From Glycomyces albidus (GTDB lineage Bacteria > Actinomycetota > Actinomycetes > Mycobacteriales > Micromonosporaceae), in assembly GCF_009451885.1 (NCBI RefSeq), contig NZ_WIAO01000018.1, positions 50,394 through 114,393 of the forward strand: DNA of 64,000 nt, given 5' to 3'. Every line of letters begins with the position of its first letter. Within the stretch, counting starts at the first letter, position 1. Position numbers and translations under genes: made by a program. Below the pieces are notes generated by a model. The model had not been told where the DNA came from, searched no databases, and saw nothing but the letters and a program-made list of their open reading frames with translations. This document shows, piece after piece, positions 52,850-61,116 of the stretch.

Positions 52850-53332
52850 TCAGTGACAGTCGTAGACCGTGGAGTCCGGCGTGTGCGCGAACTTGTAGCT
52901 CTGGACGGCCTCGGGGGCACCGGTGACCTCGATGGGCTCCTCGGTGATGACGCCGTCGGCGATGCGGAAGGACCGGACCTCGGCGGTCTCGGGGTCCTTC
53001 GTGGTCACGAGCACGTAGTGGGCGCCGGGCAGCCCGAGCTGCGAGGCGATGCCGGCGTCGGAGCGCGACGGGTACGCCTCGGTGTGGGTGTGCGAGTGGT
53101 AGGCAACGACGACTTCCTCGTCGTTGTCCCACATGCGGTCGTATTCGCGCTTCCACTCTTCCGCGTCGAACTCGTAGAAGGTGGTGGAGCGGGCAGCGTT
53201 CGTCATCGGGATGTGCCTTTCCGGCCTTCCCGTGCCCTCGGGGCCGGCGATGAGGCCGCACGCCTCGTCGGGATGGTCCGCGCGGGCGTGCGCGACCATC
53301 GCTTCGACCAGCTCATGCGCGATCCGCAACAC
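52850..53332 (-). CDS. mec: Mec, CysO-cysteine JAMM peptidase
   Basis: A 160-residue JAMM/MPN+ metalloprotease that frees cysteine from CysO-Cys. Motif: DHPDEACGLIAG with the Glu, then HSHTHTEAYPSRSD (H-x-H...S-x2-D zinc set). PERHIPMTNAARS is typical of Mec. The GTG start (VLRIAHELVEAM) has TACGCT seven bases upstream, so is probably leaderless, and matches the family N-terminus. It heads the mec-cysO-cysM operon. Confidence 0.94.
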   Translation of the reverse strand: MLRIAHELVEAMVAHARADHPDEACGLIAGPEGTGRPERHIPMTNAARSTTFYEFDAEEWKREYDRMWDNDEEVVVAYHSHTHTEAYPSRSDAGIASQLGLPGAHYVLVTTKDPETAEVRSFRIADGVITEEPIEVTGAPEAVQSYKFAHTPDSTVYDCH

Positions 53333-53339
53333 GTCAGCA

Positions 53340-53482
53340 AGCGTACACGCGCGCCTACCGACGCTCCAGCCCTCGTTCAGAGCGTGAGACGAACCTCGCG
53401 ACCTGGGGAGGAAGGGAATAACCAGAGGTGTGCGAGGGGCGCTCGCGCGCGCGGCTCGCGCGTCGCCCGGGTGCATTACGCT
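53340..53482. promoter_or_regulatory. Divergent leaderless promoters of mec and pncB
   Basis: TACGCT occurs on both strands: minus-strand 53340-53345, seven bases before the mec GTG, and plus-strand 53477-53482, seven bases before the pncB ATG. The spacing is identical. Confidence 0.65.
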
Positions 53483-53489
53483 CACCTCT

Positions 53490-54785
53490 ATGTCCGTCAC
53501 GCTCCCGCGCACGCCCCTGTACACCGACCACTACGAGTACACGATGCTGGAGGCCGCCCTCCGCGACGGGACTGCCGAGCTGCCGTGCGTGTTCGAGGTG
53601 TTCGGGCGCCGCCTCCCGACCGGCCGCCGCTACGGCGTCGTCGCCGGCATCGGCCGCCTCAGCGAGGCCATCGAGCGCTTCCGCTTCGAGGACGCCGACC
53701 TGGAGGACCTCACCTCGCGGGGCGTCGTGAAGCAGTCGACGGCCGAGTGGCTCGCCGACTACCGCTTCAAGGGCGACATCGACGTCTACGCCGAAGGGGA
53801 GCTGTACTTCCCCGGCTCCCCCATCGTCACCGTGACCGGGACGTTCGCCGAGTGCGTGCTCCTGGAGACGCTGACGCTCTCGATCCTCAACCACGACAGC
53901 GCGGTCGCGAGCGCGGCCGCACGCATGGTGACCGCCGCGCGCGGGCGCCCGATACTGGAGATGGGTTCGCGGCGCACGCACGAGGCGGCCGCGATCGCCT
54001 CTTCGCGGGCGGCGTACCTGGCCGGGTTCGCGGCGACGTCGAACCTGGAGGCCGGCCGCCGGTTCGGGGTGCCGACCTCGGGCACGAGCGCGCACGCGTT
54101 CACGCTGCTGCACACATCGGAGGTCGCCGCGTTCAAGGCGCAGATCGACGCGTTCGGCACCGACACGACGCTGCTGGTGGACACGTACGACATCTCGCAG
54201 GGCATCCGGAACGCGATCGAGGTGGCCGGGCCGCGGCTGCGCGCGATCCGCATCGACTCCGGCGACCTCGACGTGATGGCCACGATGGCGAGGGAGCTGC
54301 TCGACGAGCTGGGCGCCCACGACACGAAGATCGTGGTCTCGGGCGATCTCGACGAGTACTCGATCGCGGCCCTCGCGGCGGCGCCGGTCGACATCTACGG
54401 CGCGGGCACCGCGGTCGTGGTCGGTTCGGGCGCGCCGACGGCGCAGCTCGTCTACAAGCTCGTCGAAGTGGAGGGCCGGGCGGTCGCGAAGCGCTCGGAG
54501 CACAAGGGCACCAACGGCGGCAGGAAGGTCGCGGTGCGCCGGCACAAGCCGACGGGCACCGCGGTCGAGGAGGTCGTGGTGTCCCAGGGGGAACCGGACT
54601 CGCTGCCGGGCGACAAGCTGCTCCAGACGCCGCTGTTCCGCGGCGGGGAGCTGGTGGCGCAGCCGTCGCTCGAGGAGTCGCGGGAGCTGCTGCGCCAGCG
54701 CCTGATCTCGATCCCTTGGGAGGGACTGAAACTCTCGCCCGGCGACCCGGCGATCCCGGTGGTGCAGAAGCACGGGGGCGAGTAG
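53490..54785 (+). CDS. pncB: Nicotinate phosphoribosyltransferase
   Basis: A 431-residue NAPRTase of the NAD salvage pathway, making nicotinate mononucleotide from nicotinate and PRPP. Signatures are LYTDHYEYTMLEAALRDG, ILEMGSRRTHEAAAIAS, GVPTSGTSAHAFTLLH and IRIDSGDLDVMA. TACGCT lies seven bases before the ATG. It is divergent from mec, as in mycobacterial gene order. Confidence 0.94.
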   Translation: MSVTLPRTPLYTDHYEYTMLEAALRDGTAELPCVFEVFGRRLPTGRRYGVVAGIGRLSEAIERFRFEDADLEDLTSRGVVKQSTAEWLADYRFKGDIDVYAEGELYFPGSPIVTVTGTFAECVLLETLTLSILNHDSAVASAAARMVTAARGRPILEMGSRRTHEAAAIASSRAAYLAGFAATSNLEAGRRFGVPTSGTSAHAFTLLHTSEVAAFKAQIDAFGTDTTLLVDTYDISQGIRNAIEVAGPRLRAIRIDSGDLDVMATMARELLDELGAHDTKIVVSGDLDEYSIAALAAAPVDIYGAGTAVVVGSGAPTAQLVYKLVEVEGRAVAKRSEHKGTNGGRKVAVRRHKPTGTAVEEVVVSQGEPDSLPGDKLLQTPLFRGGELVAQPSLEESRELLRQRLISIPWEGLKLSPGDPAIPVVQKHGGE

Positions 54786-54947
54786 CGGCCTCGTCGCCCG
54801 GCGCCGCAACGGATGTCGGGTGCAGGCGGTTCGCGCCGGCGGCGCCGTGCCTGACACACCGTGGCCTGCGCTTCCGGGATACGATGCGGTTGCCCCCTGT
54901 CAGTGTTCCCGCGACGTTCCCGCGATCCTCCGAAAGGAACCGCCCCA

Positions 54948-55721
54948 ATGGTCTTCAGCAAGCTCAAAGCCATTCTCGGTAGTGGCATCCAAGTCGACAC
55001 GCTCCTGCACGAGAAGCACGTCGTCCCCGGCGGGACCCTCAAGGGCGAGGTGCGGATCTCGGGCGCCGAAGTGGCTGCCGCCGTCGAGAGCGTCGAGATC
55101 GAGTTCACCGCCCTGGTCGAGGACGACAGCAAGGGCGAGGACGCGGCCGGCGCGGTCCACGACTACTTCAAGACCGAGATCTCGGGCAAGTTCGACCTCG
55201 CCAAGGGTGCGGCGCACCCGATCGCGTTCGAGGTGCAGGTGCCGTGGGAGACCCCGTTCAACAACGTGGACGAGCGGCCCCTCGTCGGCGGCATGAAGCT
55301 CGGCGTCTCGACGCACCTGGCGCTGGACCAGGCGCTGGACAAGGGCGACCTGGACTGGCTGACCGTGGAGGCGCTGCCGGTCCACAAGGCGGTGTGGGAG
55401 GCCCTGGAGTCCCTCGGGTTCGCGTTCCAGGAGACGGACTTGGAGCTCGGGACGATCCAGGGGGCGACCGTGCCGTTCTACCAGGAGGTCGAGTTCTGGG
55501 CGACCGAGGGCGAGTTCCACGACCGCATCCGGGAGCTCGAGGTCGTGTTCGTCGCCGGCGAGGCGAACACCGACGTGGTGTTCGCGGCCGACAATTCGGC
55601 GGAGCTCCTGGCCCCGGACTTGAACTCGACGATCCGCTTCTCGGTGCCCACCGCGTCGACGGACGTGGTCGAGACGGTCAAGGCGCAGCTCACGCAGCTT
55701 GCGGCGCAGAAGGGCGTGTAG
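54948..55721 (+). CDS. Sporulation-control protein Spo0M family
   Basis: A 257-residue Spo0M (SpoOM) protein with an arrestin-like fold. It begins MVFSKLKAILGSGIQVDTLL, then LKGEVRISGAEVAAAVESVE, GAAHPIAFEVQVPWETPFNN, and VEALPVHKAVWEALESLGF. Spo0M affects sporulation and cytoskeletal contacts in Bacillus; in actinobacteria its role is unclear. AAAGGAA precedes the ATG; TACGAT lies about 60 bases upstream. Confidence 0.9.
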   Translation: MVFSKLKAILGSGIQVDTLLHEKHVVPGGTLKGEVRISGAEVAAAVESVEIEFTALVEDDSKGEDAAGAVHDYFKTEISGKFDLAKGAAHPIAFEVQVPWETPFNNVDERPLVGGMKLGVSTHLALDQALDKGDLDWLTVEALPVHKAVWEALESLGFAFQETDLELGTIQGATVPFYQEVEFWATEGEFHDRIRELEVVFVAGEANTDVVFAADNSAELLAPDLNSTIRFSVPTASTDVVETVKAQLTQLAAQKGV

Positions 55722-55750
55722 GCGCTCCGCCGCAGCTCACGACGTCCGGA

Positions 55751-55782
55751 GGGCGGTCCCGCGAACCATCGCGGGGCCGCCC
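55751..55782 (+). terminator. Terminator after spo0M-like gene
   Basis: GGGCGG..CCGC pairs with GCGG..CCGCCC around an 8-base loop, followed by TT. Confidence 0.7.
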
Positions 55783-55829
55783 TTCCGCGTGTTCGGGAAG
55801 AAATCCGGGGGCCGGGCTTGCATCTGGTC

Positions 55830-55856
55830 TACGTATACGTATAGTCTATACGTATA
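55830..55856. promoter_or_regulatory. Palindromic operator upstream of the EXLDI gene
   Basis: TATACGTATAG (55834-55844) and CTATACGTATA (55846-55856) are perfect inverted arms around one T. Just before, TACGTATA (55830-55837) gives a further half-site. AT-rich in a very GC-rich region, and 38 bp before the start codon. Confidence 0.8.
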
Positions 55857-55893
55857 ACGAGGACGACTCCTGGAAGGAGGTTAAGATGCCGCT

Positions 55894-56412
55894 ATGCCCA
55901 ACAAGACGATCTACGTCTCCGACAGCGACCTGCCGATCTACAACCGGGCGCAGGAGCTGGCCGGAGGCAACCTCTCCAGGGCCATCTCGACGGCGCTCCG
56001 GCGCTACGTCGACGCCGAGGAGGGACGGCTGGAGGGCTACAAGGAGATCACCGTCCCCGTCGGCCCGGGCACCGGCCGCAACCGCCAGCGCCAGCGCTTC
56101 ACCGGCATCAAGCTGGCCGAGTGGGTCCGCTCGAACGACAAGAAGGCGGAGATCTACCGGGTCTACCGCTCGCGGTCGGGCAAGTACGTGGTCCACATCG
56201 AGAAGACGCCCGACTTCGTGCAGGTCACCAATGAGACGGGCCTGCGCAAGATGCTCGGTCTGGGCGAGCACGTCTACGCCTCCAACACCGGGGAGGCCAC
56301 CCTCGAAGTGGTCGAGACGCTCGAAGCGCTGAAGGCCAAGGTCCCCGCCGAGCTGTACGAGATGGTCGCCGCGTTCACGGAGGCCCCGCCCGTGCAGGAC
56401 CTCGACATCTAG
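55894..56412 (+). CDS. EXLDI family protein, probable ribbon-helix-helix regulator
   Basis: A 172-residue protein ending QDLDI, the C-terminal signature of the EXLDI family (here Q replaces E). The N-terminus reads as a ribbon-helix-helix fold: KTIYVSDSDLPIYNRAQELAG and NLSRAISTALRRYVDAEEG. The middle resembles a small-molecule or protein-contact domain (AEIYRVYRSRSGKYVVHIEK). DNA binding is inferred from the N-terminus and the strong palindrome upstream. It precedes a DrrAB-type exporter. An ideal GGAGG site points to an ATG eight bases upstream in the wrong frame. Confidence 0.8.
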   Translation: MPNKTIYVSDSDLPIYNRAQELAGGNLSRAISTALRRYVDAEEGRLEGYKEITVPVGPGTGRNRQRQRFTGIKLAEWVRSNDKKAEIYRVYRSRSGKYVVHIEKTPDFVQVTNETGLRKMLGLGEHVYASNTGEATLEVVETLEALKAKVPAELYEMVAAFTEAPPVQDLDI

Positions 56413-56803
56413 ACCACGCGCACCTAGGCGCCGCAAGCACCGCCGGCCCGTCACCGCCGGGCCGCCGCAGCGAGAACCTGCCCGCAGGAAACGGCACCGC
56501 AAACGGCACCGCCGGGCCCTCGCGCGCTCAGGGCCGATCCCGAACCGTCGGACCTCCGGGGCGGAGCCCTGCCCACAGAAAGTCCACATTAGACATGAAG
56601 TCGGACCTCGGTCCCGTGCCCGACCTCGGGATGCTCCTCGTCCTCTACCCGCCGCCGCGCGAACTGACACCGCCGGCGACGGCCCGTCAGAGCCGTGTCA
56701 GCGCCGTGTCAGCCGACCCGGCGACAGTACTCACATGCCCGGAGCGGGACACCGAACCGGAACACACCGAACCGCACCGCGAACACCCTCGAAAGAAGGA
56801 ACC
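56413..56803. other. Gap of about 390 bp before the ABC exporter
   Basis: No convincing gene. Near the exporter end, CCGTGTCAG is directly repeated (56692 and 56702 region), which could be a regulator site. The TACGTATA operator is not repeated here. Confidence 0.4.
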
Positions 56804-57745
56804 ATGACCACCAAGCCCCTGGCGATCGAGGCCCGGAACCTCACCAAGTCCTACGGCGAGACCGACGTCCTCAAGGGCATCGACATCGAAGTCCCCGAAG
56901 GCACGATCTTCTCCCTGCTCGGCCCGAACGGCGCCGGCAAGACCACGACCGTGAACATCCTGTCGACCCTCATCCCCGCCTCCGGCGGCGAGGCCCGCGT
57001 CGGCGGCAACGACGTGGCCCGAAGCGCCGACGACGTCCGGAAGGCCATCGGCGTCACCGGCCAGTTCGCGGCCGTCGACGGCCTCCTCACCGGCCGCGAG
57101 AACCTCCACCTCATGGGCCGCCTGAACCACCTGCCCAAGCAGGAGATCCGGCGCCGCACCGAGGACCTCCTGGAGCGCTTCGACCTGGTCGACGCCGCCA
57201 AGCGCCCGCCGGCCACCTACTCCGGCGGCATGAAGCGCCGCCTCGACATCGCGATGTGCCTCATGGGCGACCCGAAGATCATCTTCCTCGACGAGCCCAC
57301 CACCGGCCTCGACCCGCGCAGCCGCCGCACCATGTGGGGCATCATCCGCGAACTCGTCAAGTCCGGCACCACCATCTTCCTCACCACCCAGTACCTCGAG
57401 GAGGCCGACGAGCTCGCCGACCGCATCGCGGTCCTCGACGGCGGCAAGATCGTCGCCGAGGGCACGCCCGAGCAGCTCAAGCGCATGGTCCCCGGCGGCC
57501 ACGTGGGCCTGCGGCTCCACCGCGCCGACCAGGTCGAGCGCACCGCCCAGGTCCTCGGCGCCGGCGCCTTCGACGCCGAGCAGCTCACCGTGCAGGTCCC
57601 CTCGGACGCGTCCGTCGACTCCCTGCGCAAGATCCTCGACACCCTCGACCGCGAGGGCATCGAAGTGGACGAGTTCACCGTCCACACCCCCGACCTCGAC
57701 GACGTCTTCCTCGCCCTCACCGGCCAGGCCAAGACCGACGCGTAA
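56804..57745 (+). CDS. DrrA-type ABC transporter ATP-binding protein
   Basis: A 313-residue ATPase of the daunorubicin-resistance (DrrA) subfamily. Walker A LLGPNGAGKTTTVNILSTL, signature YSGGMKRRLDIA, Walker B IIFLDEPTTGLDPRSR, H-loop replaced by FLTTQYLEEADELADRI as usual in DrrA. The C-terminal extension ends VDEFTVHTPDLDDVFLALTG, typical of the family. AGAAGGA precedes the ATG. The permease follows 46 bp on. Confidence 0.95.
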   Translation: MTTKPLAIEARNLTKSYGETDVLKGIDIEVPEGTIFSLLGPNGAGKTTTVNILSTLIPASGGEARVGGNDVARSADDVRKAIGVTGQFAAVDGLLTGRENLHLMGRLNHLPKQEIRRRTEDLLERFDLVDAAKRPPATYSGGMKRRLDIAMCLMGDPKIIFLDEPTTGLDPRSRRTMWGIIRELVKSGTTIFLTTQYLEEADELADRIAVLDGGKIVAEGTPEQLKRMVPGGHVGLRLHRADQVERTAQVLGAGAFDAEQLTVQVPSDASVDSLRKILDTLDREGIEVDEFTVHTPDLDDVFLALTGQAKTDA

Positions 57746-57791
57746 CCCGCCCGCCCACCGCAGACCGCAAGCATCAGAAGGAGACCGCTCG

Positions 57792-58577
57792 ATGAGCACC
57801 CTCGCCTACTCCCTGTCCGACACGTCCACCATGCTCCGCCGCCAGCTCAAGCACATGCTGCGCTACCCGTCGCTGACGCTCATGCTCGTCGGCATGCCGG
57901 TGGTCTTCCTGCTCCTGTTCGTCTACGTCTTCGGCGGCACCATCGGCGACGGCCTCGGCGGCCCGACCGGCGGACGCGAGGCGTACCTGACCTACCTGAC
58001 ACCCGGCATGCTGCTGATGGCGATCGTCGCCGCGGTGCAGGGCACCGCGATCAGCGTGGCCATGGACATGACCGAAGGCATCGTCGACCGGTTCCGCACC
58101 ATGTCGATCGCCAGGGTCTCCGTCCTCACCGGACACGTGGTCGCCTCGATGATCCAGTCGTTCCTGTGCATGATCGTGCTCTTCGCCGTCGCCGTCGCCA
58201 TGGGCTTCCGGCCCGAGACGGACGGACTCGGCTGGCTCGGCCTCGTCGGCGTCCTCGCCCTGATCTCCTTCGGCCTGACCTGGCTGACCGTGGGCCTGGG
58301 CATGACCGCCAAGACCGTCGAAGAGGCGTCCAACACCCCGATGCCGCTGATGCTCCTGCCGTTCCTCGGCTCGGCGTTCGTCCCCACCGAGTCCATGCCG
58401 ACCGCGATCCAGTACTTCGCCGACTACCAGCCCTTCACCCCGTTCATCGAGGTCACCCGGGCGCTCCTGTTCGGCAACGCGGTCGACGGCGTCGACCTGG
58501 CCCTGACCGTCGCCTGGTCGCTGGCCTTCGCGCTGATCGGCTACCTGGTCTCGAAGAAGAAGTTCAACAAGCGCTAA
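57792..58577 (+). CDS. DrrB-type ABC-2 permease
   Basis: A 261-residue ABC-2 membrane subunit with six helices: LTLMLVGMPVVFLLLFVYVF, YLTPGMLLMAIVAAVQGTAI, the coupling segment EGIVDRFRTMSIARVSVLTG, and FLGSAFVPTESMPTAIQYFA typical of DrrB. Together with the ATPase it would export a hydrophobic drug or lipid; substrate unknown. Confidence 0.94.
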   Translation: MSTLAYSLSDTSTMLRRQLKHMLRYPSLTLMLVGMPVVFLLLFVYVFGGTIGDGLGGPTGGREAYLTYLTPGMLLMAIVAAVQGTAISVAMDMTEGIVDRFRTMSIARVSVLTGHVVASMIQSFLCMIVLFAVAVAMGFRPETDGLGWLGLVGVLALISFGLTWLTVGLGMTAKTVEEASNTPMPLMLLPFLGSAFVPTESMPTAIQYFADYQPFTPFIEVTRALLFGNAVDGVDLALTVAWSLAFALIGYLVSKKKFNKR

Positions 58578-58608
58578 GCGCCGCAACCACAACCGGAAAC
58601 CGCACCCC

Positions 58609-58638
58609 ACGGGCGGGCCGCACTCGCGGCCCGCCCGT
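58609..58638 (+). terminator. Terminator after the exporter operon
   Basis: ACGGGCGGGCCGC and GCGGCCCGCCCGT form a 13-bp stem with a 4-base loop. Confidence 0.85.
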
Positions 58639-58708
58639 CGTCGCGTGTGGAGATTGACGCGCCTCGCTATCATCGCCTCGGACTCCGCCTCAAGAGAAGG
58701 ACGCTTCA

Positions 58709-59125
58709 ATGGCAAAGAAACTCTTGGCGGTCCTCGCCGCCGCCGTCGCGGGGATGCTGATCGCGCTGGCCCCGGCGGGAACCGCCAATGCGGCCGAAGT
58801 CGACAGCGCCGTCGCCGCGAGCTGGACCTCCACCGCCAAGGAATGCGACACCGCCGCCCTGGTCCAGGTGTGCGTGCAGCCGTACGGCGACGTGCTCTGG
58901 GTGAAGGACCGGGTCGCCGACGGGATGATCGTGGGCATCGCCTGGGTCGACCTCGACTCCGACCGCATCGGTGAATGCTGGAACCGCCTCGGCGCAGCCA
59001 CCGGCTGGACCGTCTGCAACAAGAACTTCACCGAAGGGCACGAGATCGGCTGGGGTCCGATCTGGGACGGCATGAGCTACGAGGAGTACGCGGCCGCGTT
59101 CACGGCCAACTACACCGTCGTCTGA
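58709..59125 (+). CDS. Small secreted four-cysteine protein, unknown
   Basis: A 138-residue protein with a clear signal peptide (KKLLAVLAAAVAGMLIALAP, cleavage after NAA near residue 28). The mature part of ~110 residues has four cysteines (KECDT, QVCVQ, GECWN, TVCNK), enough for two disulfides, and many Trp residues. Not recognised. GAGAAGGA lies upstream of the ATG. It is bounded by two terminators, so it is a single-gene transcript. Confidence 0.8.
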   Translation: MAKKLLAVLAAAVAGMLIALAPAGTANAAEVDSAVAASWTSTAKECDTAALVQVCVQPYGDVLWVKDRVADGMIVGIAWVDLDSDRIGECWNRLGAATGWTVCNKNFTEGHEIGWGPIWDGMSYEEYAAAFTANYTVV

Positions 59126-59131
59126 TCCAGG

Positions 59132-59159
59132 GCGGAGGGCCGCAGTCGCGGCCCTCCGC
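59132..59159. terminator. Terminator after the secreted protein gene
   Basis: GCGGAGGGCCGC and GCGGCCCTCCGC form a 12-bp stem with a 4-base loop. Confidence 0.85.
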
Positions 59160-59238
59160 TCCGATCGGCGGCGGCCGATCCCCGAACTCCCTGCCGCAGC
59201 GGCGGATCGACCGAGCCCGCCGCTGCCGGCCGCCGGAT

Positions 59239-60384
59239 CTAAAGCGACCGCGGCCGCGGGAAGCGGGCGCAGTCGGGGTCCTTCGACTCCCAGCCCGGGA
59301 AGTCCTTCAACCACTTCTCGGCCTTGTACTTCAGGTACGGCCAGGCCACCGGATCCATGTCGGTGGCCGACGCGGTCCAGCGCAGAAACGGCACGAACAG
59401 GTCCCGCACCGCCTCCACCACCGGGTCGTCCGGCTCGTACTTCGACGGCAGCCACCGCTCCAGGAACACGTACGCCCGCGTCGGACTCACCTTGGGGCCG
59501 TTGATCCCGTGGAACCAGCAAAGCTCCTGGATCGCCTCGAAATGCCGCTCCTCCAGCACGATCCGGCCGAGCATGTGGTTGAGGAACCCGGACGCGAACA
59601 GCGACAGCTCGTCGTCCGTCGGCTGCCGGACCTCCGGCGGATCGCCCTGCGGCAGCAGCCGCAGCCGCGCCCGCCACAGCTCCCGCAGCATCAGGAACCG
59701 CGGCGCGAGCCGCCGTGCATCGCCCTCCACGCAGAAGATGTCCCACTCCTCCAGCGACCGGACCGTCCCGGTGTACAGCTCGGCCGGGTCGGCCTCGACC
59801 GGCACGAACAACCGGTCCGGCGACTTCGCGTTCCGCTCGCGGTGCAGTTCCAGCAGCCGCGAGACGTCATCGGTCGCATCGCAGTCGACGACCATGTCGA
59901 AGTGGTACTCCGAATAGTCGACCGTGAAGGACAGCGCCTGGTCGCCGCTCGGGGCGTGGAACGAGCAGAAGAACGTCAACTGGTCGCCGTACACGTCGCC
60001 GGCCTTCCAGCACTCCCCCGCCTTCATCTCCTCGCCGTACCACGACGGCGCCTCGATCCCCTGCCCCGCCAGGTGTTCAAGGGCCCTCGCGGCCGCGCGG
60101 CGACCGCCAGGAGCGTCGGCCAGCTCGGTCATCGCCGCCAGCATCGCGGCCGAGAACGGCTCCGGCCGGCTCCGGTAGAACTGGACGAAGACCGTCTCAA
60201 GCTCCGCCAGCGACACCCCCTGGACCTCGGGCATCGTGGAACGGGTCCACATGTTCCCCAGGAAGCCCGAGCAGGAGGTCTCCACCGCCAGCCGGTTCTC
60301 CGGGTCGGGCTTCTGGCCGTCGGGGTAGCCGTCGAGGATCTGAAACCACTCCTCGCGGTGTTCCTCAGTGAGCGGCATTGGCAT
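59239..60384 (-). CDS. Hypothetical protein, 381 residues
   Basis: Not recognised. A soluble, acidic protein with many Trp and Phe residues; no signal peptide or membrane helix. Distinct stretches are LAVETSCSGFLGNMWTRS, FHAPSGDQALSFTVDYSEYH, FLNHMLGRIVLEERHFEAIQ and DPVAWPYLKYKAEKWLKDFP. Codon use fits the genome, so it is a real gene. Either of two ATGs (60384 or 60378) could start it; GAGG fits the second better. Confidence 0.7.
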   Translation of the reverse strand: MPMPLTEEHREEWFQILDGYPDGQKPDPENRLAVETSCSGFLGNMWTRSTMPEVQGVSLAELETVFVQFYRSRPEPFSAAMLAAMTELADAPGGRRAAARALEHLAGQGIEAPSWYGEEMKAGECWKAGDVYGDQLTFFCSFHAPSGDQALSFTVDYSEYHFDMVVDCDATDDVSRLLELHRERNAKSPDRLFVPVEADPAELYTGTVRSLEEWDIFCVEGDARRLAPRFLMLRELWRARLRLLPQGDPPEVRQPTDDELSLFASGFLNHMLGRIVLEERHFEAIQELCWFHGINGPKVSPTRAYVFLERWLPSKYEPDDPVVEAVRDLFVPFLRWTASATDMDPVAWPYLKYKAEKWLKDFPGWESKDPDCARFPRPRSL

Positions 60385-60471
60385 CGCCTCGTTTCAGCCG
60401 GAGGACCGGAAGCTGCCGAGTATCGCAGTCGGGACGCTCCGTGGTCAACCGCCACTGGAGCGCCTTCCTGC

Positions 60472-61095
60472 TCACGCGACCAGGCCCGACCGGAACGCCC
60501 GGGCCACCGCCTGCGCCCGGTCGCGGGCGCCGAGCTTGTTGTACATGCGCTTCGCGTGGGTCTTGACCGTGTCTTCTGAGACGTGCAGGCGCTGCCCGAT
60601 CTCGGCGTTGGTCAGCCCCTCGCACATCGCCCACAGGACCTCGAGTTCGCGGTTGCTCAGCAGCGAACCGTTGCGCCCGGGGCGCTGGCGCGGCAGCGTC
60701 TCGGCGGCGGTGTCCGCCGCTGCGCGGCAGGCGAACTGGAATGCCTGCGTGAACGCGATGAGCAGGGCGTCGCCGCCGGTCGCCGGCGCCCGGAGCACCC
60801 CGCGAGCCCCGGCCGCGACCACCATCGCCGCGACCCGGGGGTCGGCGTCGCCGCACATGATCAGCGCGGTGTGCGGGAAGCGGTTCCGGAGCGTCTGGGC
60901 GAAGATGACCGGGTTGGGGGCGGCCAGTTTGAAGTCGATGACCGCGGTCTGGACCAGCCGCTGCCGCAGCTCGACCAGCAGCGCCGCAGCGCAGTCGACG
61001 GTCCGGATCGCCAGGGACTGGCCCATCCGGGAGGCGTTCGCTGATATGGCCCTCGCCGCCTGCACGGTTTGGACGCAGACAACCATGGTGCTCAT
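60472..61095 (-). CDS. BldM-like LuxR regulator with atypical receiver
   Basis: A 207-residue orphan response-regulator-like protein. The C-terminal HTH (LSNRELEVLWAMCEGLTNAE, IGQRLHVSEDTVKTHAKRMY, LGARDRAQAVARAF) is of the BldM/WhiI kind. The N-terminal receiver has an Asp in AVIDFKLAAPN but lacks the acidic pair (VCVQT instead of V-C-D-D), so phosphorylation is unlikely. The ATG before STMVVCVQ is chosen by likeness to BldM; an ATG 7 codons upstream is possible. Confidence 0.85.
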   Translation of the reverse strand: MSTMVVCVQTVQAARAISANASRMGQSLAIRTVDCAAALLVELRQRLVQTAVIDFKLAAPNPVIFAQTLRNRFPHTALIMCGDADPRVAAMVVAAGARGVLRAPATGGDALLIAFTQAFQFACRAAADTAAETLPRQRPGRNGSLLSNRELEVLWAMCEGLTNAEIGQRLHVSEDTVKTHAKRMYNKLGARDRAQAVARAFRSGLVA

Positions 61096-61116
61096 GGCCT
61101 TCTCGCTTTCGATCAT

